64,000 nucleotides of DNA from an uncultured Clostridia bacterium (lineage in GTDB: Bacteria; Bacillota; Clostridia; Christensenellales; Aristaeellaceae): positions 1 through 64,000 of the forward strand of contig CAKUAV010000001.1 of NCBI GenBank assembly GCA_934636425.1, given 5' to 3'. Numbering within the stretch: the first letter of the stretch is position 1; every line of letters starts with the position of its first letter. The notes beneath the pieces are model-generated. The model worked only from the letters and a program-made list of their open reading frames with translations, was not told the origin of the DNA and made no database searches. Of the stretch, positions 16,411 through 25,955 are shown one piece after another. Position numbers and translations under genes: made by a program.

Positions 16411-17795
16411 GCCTGTTCCTCCGCCCGTTCGGGTTCGTCGTCCCGCGCTGCGGCTTCCCCGTCCTGCGCAGCGACCGCGCCGGGCGTCTCAATGCTGTCG
16501 GCCGATGCTTCCGGCGCGTTTTCGGCGGACTGTGCGCCCTTTCCGCGCCGCCTGCGCTTCTTTTTGCCCGCATTCGCCTTTTCCGAGGCGGCCTTTTCGG
16601 CGCGCGCGTTGAGCTCCTGCCGCACGGCGTCCAGAAGCGCCTGCTTTTCATTGGGCAGCGCGCCCTCCATGACGCGCTCGAGCAGGCCGTTCAGGCATTC
16701 GCCGATCATGCGGCGCGTCACGCCCACGCGGAACACGTCGTCGCCATTGACGGCGAGCTGCTTCAGGCTCACGCAGTCGCCCTGCTGAACGATCATGTGG
16801 CACAGCGCCGTGACGTGCGCGCTCTGGATTTCGGCCAGACCCAGCATCAGCTCCTCGCCGCACTCTCCGGCCAGGCGGCGCATCCCGATGCGGTCGGCGG
16901 GCATGGGCGTTTTGACGCGCGAAATGACGCTCTCAATGAACTTGCGGCTGACCTTGCTGGTCTTGAGCCGCGCCACGCATTCGCGCGCCGACTCGGCGGG
17001 CAGATCGCACAAAAGCGCCGCCAGACGCAATTCGGGCACGGGCGACACCAGCGCCATGCGCCGCGCGGCGAGCATGTACTCGTCCCCGGACAGCGCGCGC
17101 AGCTCGGGCATAATGACCTCGAACACATCGCGGTATTCGAGCGCGATCGATTCGGCGCGCGCGCCGCAGAGCAGCTTTTTCAGCTCGGTGAGTATGCGCT
17201 CCACGGCGATTTTCGAGAGGTTTTCGCGCTCCAGATGCACGGCGCGCGCCGTACCCGCCTCGATGTCGAAATCGAGAACGGAGGAAAAGCGCAGCGCGCG
17301 CAGTATCCTCAGCGCGTCCTCGTCAAAGCGCACCTCGGGCTCGCCCACGCAGCGGATGATTCTGTGCTCGAGATCCTCCTCGCCGCCCACATAGTCGATC
17401 AGCCCCGCCTGCTCGCTCCAGCACAGCGCGTTAACCGTGAAATCGCGCCGCTGAACATCCTCGTAGAGATTGCCGGTGAACACCACGTCGTCCGGATGGC
17501 GGCCGTCCTCGTATTCGCCGTCGATGCGGAATGTGGTGATCTCGATGGGCTGGCCGTATTTTATCAGCGTCACAGTGCCGTGCTTTAAGCCGTTGGTGAC
17601 CAGCCGGTCTCGGGCAAAGAGCGCCATGACCTCATCGGGCAGCGCATTGGTGGTCACGTCGTAGTCGCTGGGCGTTTTGCCGAGCAGAGAATCGCGCACG
17701 CTGCCGCCCACGATATACGCCTGATAGCCCGCGCCGGCGAGCGATTTGACCGCATACTGCGCGGATCGGGGCAGATGGATTTTCATATCGTTCAT
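16407..17795 (-). CDS. cca: CCA tRNA nucleotidyltransferase
   Basis: The 462-aa enzyme adds or repairs the 3' CCA end of tRNAs. The class II nucleotidyltransferase head is clear: YIVGGSVRDSLLG (about residues 27-39) and the metal-binding SDYDV (Asp44, Asp46), followed by RRDFTVNALCW and the RFDEDALRILRALRF nucleotide-selecting region. The C-terminal ~55 residues are a low-complexity tail, first basic (KKKRRRRGKG) then acidic, which is not part of the usual enzyme. I chose the ATG at 17795, five bases from AAGGA, over the GTG three bases earlier. It is divergent from dnaE. Confidence 0.95.
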   Translation of the reverse strand: MNDMKIHLPRSAQYAVKSLAGAGYQAYIVGGSVRDSLLGKTPSDYDVTTNALPDEVMALFARDRLVTNGLKHGTVTLIKYGQPIEITTFRIDGEYEDGRHPDDVVFTGNLYEDVQRRDFTVNALCWSEQAGLIDYVGGEEDLEHRIIRCVGEPEVRFDEDALRILRALRFSSVLDFDIEAGTARAVHLERENLSKIAVERILTELKKLLCGARAESIALEYRDVFEVIMPELRALSGDEYMLAARRMALVSPVPELRLAALLCDLPAESARECVARLKTSKVSRKFIESVISRVKTPMPADRIGMRRLAGECGEELMLGLAEIQSAHVTALCHMIVQQGDCVSLKQLAVNGDDVFRVGVTRRMIGECLNGLLERVMEGALPNEKQALLDAVRQELNARAEKAASEKANAGKKKRRRRGKGAQSAENAPEASADSIETPGAVAAQDGEAAARDDEPERAEEQA

Positions 17796-17858
17796 CACTG
17801 TCCTTTATGAAGCGGCGCGCCAAAAACCTGTGGCAATAGCGCGCGCCGTGTGGTATAC

Positions 17859-17886
17859 TTGAAGCAGAATAATTCCCGTTTATTAT
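17859..17886 (+). promoter_or_regulatory. Candidate dnaE promoter
   Basis: TTGAAG (17859-17864) and TATTAT (17881-17886) are spaced by 16 bases, 48 bases upstream of the dnaE start. Confidence 0.45.
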
Positions 17887-17933
17887 AGCACACAATCTCC
17901 GCACGGAAAAGAGAATTTATCGGGAGGACGGAT

Positions 17934-20900
17934 ATGTTCGCGCATCTTCATATGCACACGGAATACAGCCTGCTGGACGGCGCCAGCCGCATCGAGCCGC
18001 TGCTGGGCAAAATTCAGGCGCTGGGCATGACCCACTGCGCCATCACCGACCACGGCGCGATGTACGGCGTGGTGGATTTTTATCAGCAGGCATTAAAGCG
18101 CAACATCCATCCCGTCATCGGCTGCGAGGTCTATATCTGCCACGATCTGACCGACAAGACGTCGGGCGCGCGCGACTACAGCCATCTGATACTGCTGTGC
18201 GAAAACCAGAAGGGCTATGAAAACCTCATCTATATGGTCAGCCGCGGCTTTGTGGACGGCTTTTACTACAAGCCCCGCATAGACTACAATCTGCTCGCCG
18301 AGCGGCACGAGGGACTCATCGGCCTGTCCGCCTGCATTTCGGGCGACATTCCCTCGCTGCTGCTGGACGGCCGCGAGCGCGACGCGCGCGCCATGGCGCA
18401 GAAATACCTCGACATATTCGGGCGCGGCAATTTCTTCATCGAAATACAGGATCACGGCCTTGAGAACCAGAAGCGCGTGCTGCCCGGCCTGATCGATCTG
18501 GCGCGGGAGATGGACATCCCCCTCGTCGCCACGAACGACTGCCACTACATCAACCGCGAGGACGCACAGGCGCAGGAAGTGCTCATGTGCATACAGACCG
18601 GCAAGACGCTGGGCGACGAAAAGCGCATGCGCATGGAGTGCGACGAGATGTTCGTCAAATCCGAGGCGGAAATGCGGGAAGTATTCCCAAATCTTCCCGA
18701 GGCGCTCGAGAACACCGTCAAAATCGCCGAGCGCTGCCATGTGGAGTTCGACTTCAAGACCACGCATCTGCCGCGCTTTCCGCTGCCCGAGGGCACGACC
18801 GCGAAGGACTATCTGCGCTCTCTCTGCGAGGAGGGCTTTAAGCGCCATTACGCCCCCGACCGGCAGGACGCGCGCGAGCGCCTCGATTACGAATTGTCGG
18901 TCATCGAGCGCATGGGCTATGTGGACTACTTCCTCATCGTCTGGGACTATGTGAACTACGCCAAGAAGAACGGCATACTCGTCGGCCCCGGGCGCGGCAG
19001 CGGCGCGGGCTCTCTGGCCTGCTACTGCCTGGACATCACCGCCATCGATCCGCTCAGATACGATCTGCTCTTCGAGCGCTTCCTGAACCCCGAGCGCGTG
19101 TCCATGCCCGATCTGGACATAGACTTCGACTACGAGCGGCGCGGCGAGGTGATCGATTACGTCGCCCGGCGCTACGGCGCGGATCACGTCTCGCAGATCA
19201 TCACATTCGGCACAATGGCGGCCAAGGCCGTGGTGCGCGACGTCGGGCGCGTCATGGACATGAGCTACGCCGAGACCGACGCTGTGGCCAAGATGATCCC
19301 CTTCGCGCTGGACATGACGCTCGACAAGGCGCTCTCGATCAATTCCGAGTTCAAGGCGGCCTATGACAACGACGAGCGCGTCAGAACGCTCGTCGACACG
19401 GCGCGCAAGCTCGAGGGCATGCCGCGCCACGCCTCGACCCACGCGGCCGGCGTGCTGATCACCAGCCGCCCCGTGTACGAATATGTGCCGCTGCAGACCA
19501 ACGACGGCGTGGTCACGACGCAGTTCCCCAAGGACACACTGGAGCATCTGGGGCTGCTCAAGATGGACTTTCTGGGGCTGCGCACGCTCACCGTCATCGG
19601 AGACACGCTGGCCATGATCGAGGAGGGCGGCGGGCCGCATATGACCCCCGAGGACATTCCCATGGACGACAAGGGCGTGTTCGACATGATCTCCGAGGGT
19701 GACACCGACGGCATATTCCAGATGGAAGGCGGCGGCATGCGCGCATTCCTGGCCAACATGAAGCCCGCCTGCTTCGAGGACATCATCGCCGCCATATCGC
19801 TCTACCGACCCGGCCCCATGGAGTCCATACCGCGCTTCATCGCCGGCAAGCAGAAGCCCGAGACGGTCAAATACCTGCATCCCAAGCTCAAGCCGATTCT
19901 GGGCGTCACATACGGCTGCATGGTCTATCAGGAGCAGGTCATGCAGATCGTGCGCGATCTGGCCGGCTACTCGATGGGGCGCAGCGACCTCGTGCGCCGC
20001 GCCATGGCCAAGAAAAAGCACGACGTCATGGCGCAGGAGAAGGAAATCTTCATACACGGCAAGGTGGAGGCCGATGGCAGCGTCTCCGTGCCCGGCGCTG
20101 TGCGCAACGGCGTGCCGGAGGAGGTCGCCGAGCAGCTCTTCGAAGAGATGACCGCCTTCGCCAGCTACGCCTTCAACAAGCCGCACGCCGCGGGCTACGC
20201 CGTGGTCGCGCTCCAGACCGCGTGGCTCAAGCTGCACCATCCCGCCGAATTCATGGCCGCGATGATGAACTCTGTCGCGGGCAATCCGGTCAAGGTGGCC
20301 TTCTACATACAGTATCTGCGCAAGAAGGGCATCGCCGTGCTGCCGCCGGACGTGAACAAGAGCGGCGAAAAGTTCTCCGTCGACCGCGAGGGCGGAAAAA
20401 GCGCCGTGCGCTTCGGCCTCAACGCCGTCAAAAACGTCGGTCATGCGCCGATATTCGCCATTACGGAGGAGGTCAAAAAGGGCGGCGCTTTCCGCGACAT
20501 CAACGAGTTCATCGACCGCGTGCCCTCCGAATCGCTCACAAAGCGCGTTGTGGAATCGCTCATAAAGGCGGGCGCGCTCGACTCGCTGCCCGGCAACCGC
20601 GCCCAGAAGCTCTCGGTCTACGAGACCATCATGGACGGCGCATCCAAGCGACGCAAGAACGTCGTCGAGGGGCAGCTCTCGCTCTTCGATGCGCTGGGCG
20701 ACGAAACGCTCGCCGTGCCCCCCACGCCGCTGCCCGATCTGCCCGAGCTTGCGCCCCGCGCGCTGCTCTCGCTCGAAAAGGAAATGACCGGCGTGTACAT
20801 CACCGGCCACCCGCTGGACGAATACCGCGAGGAGCTGAGCCAGCTGGACGTAAACACCCGCACGCTGTCGCTGCTCAGCGAGGAATCCGAGGACAGGGGT

Positions 20901-21488
20901 CTCTCGATGGACGGCACGCGCGCCGTGATGGGCGGCATCGTGACCGAGGTCAAGACCAAGGCCACCCGCAAGGGCGACATGATGGCCTTCGCCACGCTGG
21001 AGGACTTTTACGGCTCCACAGAAGCGCTGATATTCCCGAAAACCTACGAAAAGTATCGTTCGCTCCTTCAAACGGACGCGCTGGTGCTCATGCAGGGTCG
21101 GCTCTCCGTGCGCGAGGACGAAGCGCCGCGGCTCATCCCCGACAGCGTCATGCCGCTTTCCCACATCGACATAAGCGCCCTCAAGCGCGAGGCCGGCCGC
21201 GACAAATACGGCCGCACGCCTCCGCCGCCCGCGCCGGACGATCTGCCGCCCGCAGAGCCGCCGTTCGAGCCTGCGCCGCGCAAGCTCTATCTCAAGGCGA
21301 AAAACGAGACCGCGCGCGATCAGGCGCTCTCGATTCTCTCGCGCACGCCCGGCCATATCCGCGTGACGTTCGTCATGGCCGACAGCGGCAAGGCGTTCCT
21401 CGCGCCCGAGAAATACTGGGTGAGCGAGGCCGCCGATCTGGCCGCGCTCAAAGATCTGCTGGGCGACAAAGCCGTCGTGATGAAATAA
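17934..21488 (+). CDS. dnaE: DNA polymerase III subunit alpha, DnaE type
   Basis: The 1184-aa catalytic subunit of the replicative polymerase family has an N-terminal PHP domain (LHMHTEYSLLDGASRI at residues 4-19 and ITDHGAMYG). The palm carries the catalytic triad motif PDLDIDFD near residue 391, followed by the thumb/fingers, a tandem helix-hairpin-helix region and a C-terminal OB fold. EGQLSLFD near residue 912 looks like a sliding-clamp-binding motif. The start ATG follows GGGAGGAC. Length fits DnaE rather than PolC (no embedded exonuclease). It stands alone in the plus direction, divergent from cca. Confidence 0.97.
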   Translation: MFAHLHMHTEYSLLDGASRIEPLLGKIQALGMTHCAITDHGAMYGVVDFYQQALKRNIHPVIGCEVYICHDLTDKTSGARDYSHLILLCENQKGYENLIYMVSRGFVDGFYYKPRIDYNLLAERHEGLIGLSACISGDIPSLLLDGRERDARAMAQKYLDIFGRGNFFIEIQDHGLENQKRVLPGLIDLAREMDIPLVATNDCHYINREDAQAQEVLMCIQTGKTLGDEKRMRMECDEMFVKSEAEMREVFPNLPEALENTVKIAERCHVEFDFKTTHLPRFPLPEGTTAKDYLRSLCEEGFKRHYAPDRQDARERLDYELSVIERMGYVDYFLIVWDYVNYAKKNGILVGPGRGSGAGSLACYCLDITAIDPLRYDLLFERFLNPERVSMPDLDIDFDYERRGEVIDYVARRYGADHVSQIITFGTMAAKAVVRDVGRVMDMSYAETDAVAKMIPFALDMTLDKALSINSEFKAAYDNDERVRTLVDTARKLEGMPRHASTHAAGVLITSRPVYEYVPLQTNDGVVTTQFPKDTLEHLGLLKMDFLGLRTLTVIGDTLAMIEEGGGPHMTPEDIPMDDKGVFDMISEGDTDGIFQMEGGGMRAFLANMKPACFEDIIAAISLYRPGPMESIPRFIAGKQKPETVKYLHPKLKPILGVTYGCMVYQEQVMQIVRDLAGYSMGRSDLVRRAMAKKKHDVMAQEKEIFIHGKVEADGSVSVPGAVRNGVPEEVAEQLFEEMTAFASYAFNKPHAAGYAVVALQTAWLKLHHPAEFMAAMMNSVAGNPVKVAFYIQYLRKKGIAVLPPDVNKSGEKFSVDREGGKSAVRFGLNAVKNVGHAPIFAITEEVKKGGAFRDINEFIDRVPSESLTKRVVESLIKAGALDSLPGNRAQKLSVYETIMDGASKRRKNVVEGQLSLFDALGDETLAVPPTPLPDLPELAPRALLSLEKEMTGVYITGHPLDEYREELSQLDVNTRTLSLLSEESEDRGLSMDGTRAVMGGIVTEVKTKATRKGDMMAFATLEDFYGSTEALIFPKTYEKYRSLLQTDALVLMQGRLSVREDEAPRLIPDSVMPLSHIDISALKREAGRDKYGRTPPPPAPDDLPPAEPPFEPAPRKLYLKAKNETARDQALSILSRTPGHIRVTFVMADSGKAFLAPEKYWVSEAADLAALKDLLGDKAVVMK

Positions 21489-21620
21489 CCCGGCAGAAAG
21501 GCAGCCAGGCCGCCGCCATAATCAGCGATCGCCCCAATGAAAGCGCCGCTGCTCCAAAGCACTGCGTCAATCCCGCCGGAATCGGCATTTTCAAAGCATT
21601 TTCGCAAGGAGGACACCATC

Positions 21621-24600
21621 ATGAGCCTGACCGATTTCCGCGTCGTTCCCGTATCGATGGTCGATCATCAGGGTCGCCAGCGCATTGAAGTCTTCGTCAA
21701 AAGCAGCGCCTGCGGCCACGCGTCTCTTTCCGTATCCGACGAAGGCGGACGGCCTCTCGCCGAAAAGTGCGATGTGCCGCTGCCCGGCGGCGAATGCCAT
21801 GCGTCCGTGCTGCTCGCCGCGCCCGGAATCGACGTTCAGGCCGTCTGGGTTCTCACATTCGGCGGCGAAACGGCGCGCTTTGCCTGTTTGTGGAAAGCGC
21901 CGCGCCGCTGGACGATACACATCATGATTTCCTCGCACACCGACATCGGGCTGCACAACTCGCAGTATATTCAGCGCCAAAATAGCGAGCGCTTCCTCGA
22001 TCAGGCCGCCGCGCTGTGCGACCGGACCGCAGGCCGCGCCGAAAACGACCGCTACCGCTACACCATCGAGGGCACATGGTTCTTCAATAACTATCCCGCC
22101 GATCGGGGCGCGGAAAAGGCGCGCGCGCTCGTTGAAAACTACATAAAGCCCGGAAAGATCGGCCTGTGCGGCGGCATTGCGGGCAACCACACGCAGGTGT
22201 TCGGGCTGGAGGAAATGGCCCGCGCGACCTATGGACGCCGCGCGCTGTTCGACCAATGGGGCGTGAAGAGCGAGACCATGACCATGATCGACAACAACGG
22301 CCTGAGCTGGGGCATTGTGGAGCCGTTCTATGACGCGGGCTTTAAGAACATACTCTTCGCGCCCAATCAGTGGAATCCTCTGCCCTCGACCGTCTGGCGC
22401 TGCGACACGACCGTGCCCGGCTTTACCTGGAACTGCATGGCGGGCGGCGGCGGCGCGCGCATCGATATGCGCCTTGACGGCGCGCTGCCCATGGTGTTCT
22501 TCTGGCAGGGCGCGGACGAAAAGAGCCGCCTGCTCGTGTTCTGCGGCGGCATGTACGGACACTGCTCGAGCTTCGGCATCCCCGACAACACTCATGCGAA
22601 CGCGCAGACGCTGGCCATGATGGAGCAGGGCACGGCGCGGAGCCTTCCGCTGATCGAGGAGAAATATCCCTTCGACGAATGGATTTCGCCCTGCTATTTC
22701 GACGATCAGGAGCCGTCGCTCGAATTGACCGACCTTCTGGCGATGTGGAACGCGCGCTGGGCGTGGCCGCAGTTCCGGGCGCTGGGCGATCCCGACCGGC
22801 CGCTCGAGCGCATCCGCGAAAAATTCGGCGACGCGATTCCCGTGCTCTCGGGCGACGTCACCGGCGGCTGGTATCAGCACCCCGTGTCCGCGCCCGAGCT
22901 GCTCGCGCGCAAATTCGAGGCCGACCGGCTGCTGCCCACCGCCGAGAAGCTGGCGACTCTCGCCGCGCTGACCGACGAAAACTACCGCTACCCCGCCGAG
23001 GCCTTCAATCGCGCCTGGGACGCGCTGCTTTTCAACGACGAGCACTCCTACGGCACCAGCGGCTATCAGGGGCGGCGCGTTTATGAAACGTGGATGCAGC
23101 ACCGCGACTGGATCGACAAGGCGCTCGATACCGCCAAAACGGAGATCGATACCGCCATGGCCGCGCTCTGCAAGGCGGCGAACGCGCCGGAAAACGCGCT
23201 GTTCTGCTTCAACCCCACGCTGCAGACGCGCACGGAGCGGATCGGCGATGCGCTGATCGAGAACATACCGCCCATGGGCTATAAGATCGCCCTGCCCGAG
23301 CCGGCCGAGAGCGCGCCCGAAAAACAGTGCGCGCAGCCGCCGGTGATCGAGAACGCCTATTACCGCGTGAGCTTCACGGCAAACGGCGCGATCGATTCGA
23401 TCTATGACAAATCGCTCTGCCGCGAGCTGATCGACGAGCACGCGCCCTTCCGCGCCGCCGAGTTCGTCTACACGCGGGACAATCACATTTCGTTCGTCAC
23501 GCCCGAAAGAGCCGCGTTCACGCTGCGCCGCGAAAAACACGCCGCGATCGTGACCGCGCGCATGGACGAACCGGTCTCCGGCGCGGCGATCGAGCTGATC
23601 GTCACGCTGCCCGAGCACGAAAGGCGCATCGAGCTGGATATGCGGCTTCATCACGTCCGCGATCTGTTCAACAGCGACCGCTATCACCGCTACGCCTACT
23701 GCGCCTTCCCCTTCGCCGTGGAAAACGCGCGGCGCGTCTGCCGTCTCAACGGCTGCGAGGCAGAATACGGCCGCGACGTGACCGGCCACGGCGCCGACGT
23801 ATACATGGCCGCGCACGAGTGGGCGTGCGCCGAGAACGCTGCTTTCGGCGCGGCGCTCATACAGGCCGACAGCGAACTGATCGAATTCGACCACATACAC
23901 CCGGACAAGACCGATTTCGGCGCGTGCGGAGACGGCTCGGCCATGTACGTCTATCTGGCCAACGACTGGCTGCAGATGCACACCTCGGGCGGCAGCGCGC
24001 TGAATTTCCGCTTCCGCTACGCGATCACATCCTATGCGGGCGATCATAAATCGGCGCATCTCTCTGACATGGCCGAGCGCTTCCTCAACCCGGTGATCGC
24101 GCGCGCCGTCCAGAGCGGCGACGGAACCGGCGCGGCGGCGTACTCCTTCCTCTCGGCCGACGCGCCCGCGCGGCTGATAACGCTCAAGCGCGCCGAGGAC
24201 GGCCGCGGACTGATCGCGCGTCTGTCCGGCGAAGGAAAGCTGCCCCGCCTCACGCTGTGCGGAGAAACCGTGCCCGCGCAGAATCAGACCGCCGACGAGC
24301 GGGACAAGCCTGAAACAGGCGCGCTGACCGCGTTCACAACGCTGCGCCTCTGCCCGGACAGGGCGATCAAAACTCGCCCCATCCCCGACTTTTCCGGACG
24401 CGGCGCGGCAAGCGTCCCCGTGGGCGCGACGTACACCGGCCTGATCGACCGTCCGCGCGCCATTCGCGGCGAGGACGACGGCATGCTCTACATACTCTGG
24501 GGGCGCTGCGCGGAAAAGGATCACGCCTACGATCTGATCTACAGGAGCGAGGCAGGCGGCTTCGACGCGGAAAACACGCCGCCTCTGGCGCGCGTCGAGC

Positions 24601-24740
24601 GGGAGGCGTACTGCGTATCGCGCTACGTCGACAGGGGGCTGAAGCGGAACACGCGCTATTACTACCGCGTGCGCGCCGTGGACAGCGCCGGGCATTTCGG
24701 GCCGCTGAGCGAGGAGTTTTCGGCGCTGACAAGTGAATAA
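21621..24740 (+). CDS. Alpha-mannosidase-like GH38 glycosidase with C-terminal FnIII-like domain
   Basis: The 1039-aa protein resembles GH38 retaining alpha-mannosidases. The zinc-site signature SSHTDIGLHNS carries His106 and Asp108, and MTMIDNNGLSWG places a probable nucleophile at Asp224. The middle part is a three-helix region; the C-terminal half is beta-sandwich. The last ~95 residues (from TYTGLIDRP to the end, including YYYRVRAVDSAG) look like a fibronectin type III domain. No signal peptide is present, so it probably acts on imported oligosaccharides. AAGGAGG lies just upstream of the ATG at 21621. It is followed by an SGNH esterase and glucuronate isomerase, indicating glycan catabolism. 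Specificity is unproven; other GH38 activities are possible. Confidence 0.88.
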   Translation: MSLTDFRVVPVSMVDHQGRQRIEVFVKSSACGHASLSVSDEGGRPLAEKCDVPLPGGECHASVLLAAPGIDVQAVWVLTFGGETARFACLWKAPRRWTIHIMISSHTDIGLHNSQYIQRQNSERFLDQAAALCDRTAGRAENDRYRYTIEGTWFFNNYPADRGAEKARALVENYIKPGKIGLCGGIAGNHTQVFGLEEMARATYGRRALFDQWGVKSETMTMIDNNGLSWGIVEPFYDAGFKNILFAPNQWNPLPSTVWRCDTTVPGFTWNCMAGGGGARIDMRLDGALPMVFFWQGADEKSRLLVFCGGMYGHCSSFGIPDNTHANAQTLAMMEQGTARSLPLIEEKYPFDEWISPCYFDDQEPSLELTDLLAMWNARWAWPQFRALGDPDRPLERIREKFGDAIPVLSGDVTGGWYQHPVSAPELLARKFEADRLLPTAEKLATLAALTDENYRYPAEAFNRAWDALLFNDEHSYGTSGYQGRRVYETWMQHRDWIDKALDTAKTEIDTAMAALCKAANAPENALFCFNPTLQTRTERIGDALIENIPPMGYKIALPEPAESAPEKQCAQPPVIENAYYRVSFTANGAIDSIYDKSLCRELIDEHAPFRAAEFVYTRDNHISFVTPERAAFTLRREKHAAIVTARMDEPVSGAAIELIVTLPEHERRIELDMRLHHVRDLFNSDRYHRYAYCAFPFAVENARRVCRLNGCEAEYGRDVTGHGADVYMAAHEWACAENAAFGAALIQADSELIEFDHIHPDKTDFGACGDGSAMYVYLANDWLQMHTSGGSALNFRFRYAITSYAGDHKSAHLSDMAERFLNPVIARAVQSGDGTGAAAYSFLSADAPARLITLKRAEDGRGLIARLSGEGKLPRLTLCGETVPAQNQTADERDKPETGALTAFTTLRLCPDRAIKTRPIPDFSGRGAASVPVGATYTGLIDRPRAIRGEDDGMLYILWGRCAEKDHAYDLIYRSEAGGFDAENTPPLARVEREAYCVSRYVDRGLKRNTRYYYRVRAVDSAGHFGPLSEEFSALTSE

Positions 24741-24744
24741 CGTC

Positions 24745-24773
24745 TTTGCAAACGGCGCGGAATGTGCTATAAT
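24745..24773 (+). promoter_or_regulatory. Promoter of the SGNH esterase-uxaC unit
   Basis: TTTGCA (24745-24750) and a consensus TATAAT (24768-24773) have a 17-base spacer, 77 bases before the start codon at 24850 and directly after the mannosidase stop codon. This gives the two downstream genes independent transcription. Confidence 0.7.
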
Positions 24774-24849
24774 GATCGGGCGGACGGCTTTTTGCCCCGC
24801 AGTGATCAGTGCCTTTTGCACGCCCATTTCATACGAAAGGACAATCGCC

Positions 24850-25926
24850 ATGAAACGCATCGAGGATATCGACCATCATTTCAAGATCAACGCGGATATT
24901 CCGCGCGACTACCGCTTCTTTGATCCCCGTCAGGAGCCGATGCAGCTCTACGGCCTCGCGCCCAACGATCAGAGCAGCTACTGCCGCCTGCCGCTCGATT
25001 TCCTGAAGGAGTGCAACGACGGCGTAAAGGTGCTGGCGTGGCATCTGGCCGGCGCTTGCGTGCGCTTTTCGACCGACGCAAACGGGCTGGCCGTCATCTG
25101 GTCGCTCAAGGACAAGGGCAATATGCCCCACTTCACCGCCTGCAGCCAGAGCGGCCTCGAACTGTTTGAGGAGAGCGACGAGGGCATTCGCCAGATCAAA
25201 AACTTCATTCCCGCCATGGACACGGGCAGCTGCGGCTGCGCGCTCAATCAGAGCGCCTTTACGCCGCTGCCGGGCGGGCTGCGCCACTATGTGCTGTATT
25301 TCCCGCTCTACAACGGGCTGGACGAGCTGATGCTGGGCTTCCCGCCGGACGCGCGCGTCGAGAAGGGGCGCACGCCGCGCATCGAAAAGCCCATCGTGTT
25401 CTACGGCTCCTCGATCACGCAGGGAGGCTGCGCCGCCAAGGTCGGCTCGTGCTATACGACGCTTCTGTGCCGCCGGCTGGACGCCGCGCAGATCAATCTC
25501 GGCTTCTCCGGCAGCGGCCGCGGCGAGGAAAACATGGCGCGCTACATCGCCTCGCTGGACATGAGCGCCTTCGTGCTGGACTACGACCACAACGCGCCCA
25601 CCGTCGAGCATCTCGAAAAAACGCACGAAAAATTCTTCAGCATCGTGCGCGAGGCGCATCCCGATCTGCCCATCGTCATGATGAGCAAGCCCGATTTCGA
25701 TTCCGACCGCGTAGGGAACGCGCTGCGGCGCAACGTCATCGCGCGCACCTATGCCCATGCGCTCGAGAGTGGCGACAAAAACGTGTGGTTCATCAACGGC
25801 GAGTCGTTCTTCGGCAATCATGAGCGCGAGATCTGCACCGTGGACGGCTGCCATCCGACCAGCGTGGGCTTTCTGCGCATGGCCGACGTCGTCGAGGCCG
25901 TGCTTCGACCCGTGCTGTATAAATAA
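24850..25926 (+). CDS. SGNH-type acylhydrolase with N-terminal beta domain
   Basis: The 358-aa protein has an N-terminal beta-sandwich (about residues 1-175) and a C-terminal SGNH domain. The nucleophile block is YGSSITQGG with Ser188; GFSGSGRGE provides the Gly block and VDGCHPTSVGF the catalytic Asp/His. This arrangement matches the two-domain GDSL family (PF14607 plus PF14606 type) seen in carbohydrate loci. AAAGGA lies nine bases upstream of the start at 24850. It is 29 bases upstream of uxaC and probably co-transcribed, so removal of acyl groups from uronate-containing sugars is a reasonable guess. Confidence 0.85.
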   Translation: MKRIEDIDHHFKINADIPRDYRFFDPRQEPMQLYGLAPNDQSSYCRLPLDFLKECNDGVKVLAWHLAGACVRFSTDANGLAVIWSLKDKGNMPHFTACSQSGLELFEESDEGIRQIKNFIPAMDTGSCGCALNQSAFTPLPGGLRHYVLYFPLYNGLDELMLGFPPDARVEKGRTPRIEKPIVFYGSSITQGGCAAKVGSCYTTLLCRRLDAAQINLGFSGSGRGEENMARYIASLDMSAFVLDYDHNAPTVEHLEKTHEKFFSIVREAHPDLPIVMMSKPDFDSDRVGNALRRNVIARTYAHALESGDKNVWFINGESFFGNHEREICTVDGCHPTSVGFLRMADVVEAVLRPVLYK

Positions 25927-25955
25927 TCCGTCGACTCAATAAGGAGGACTGCCCC

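Noticed and set aside
18093..21356. A 1087-codon open frame opposite dnaE
   Set aside because: It is a shadow of dnaE with no family features.
21591..24860. A 1089-codon open frame opposite the mannosidase gene
   Set aside because: It is a shadow of the GH38-type gene; composition is typical of antisense GC-rich frames.
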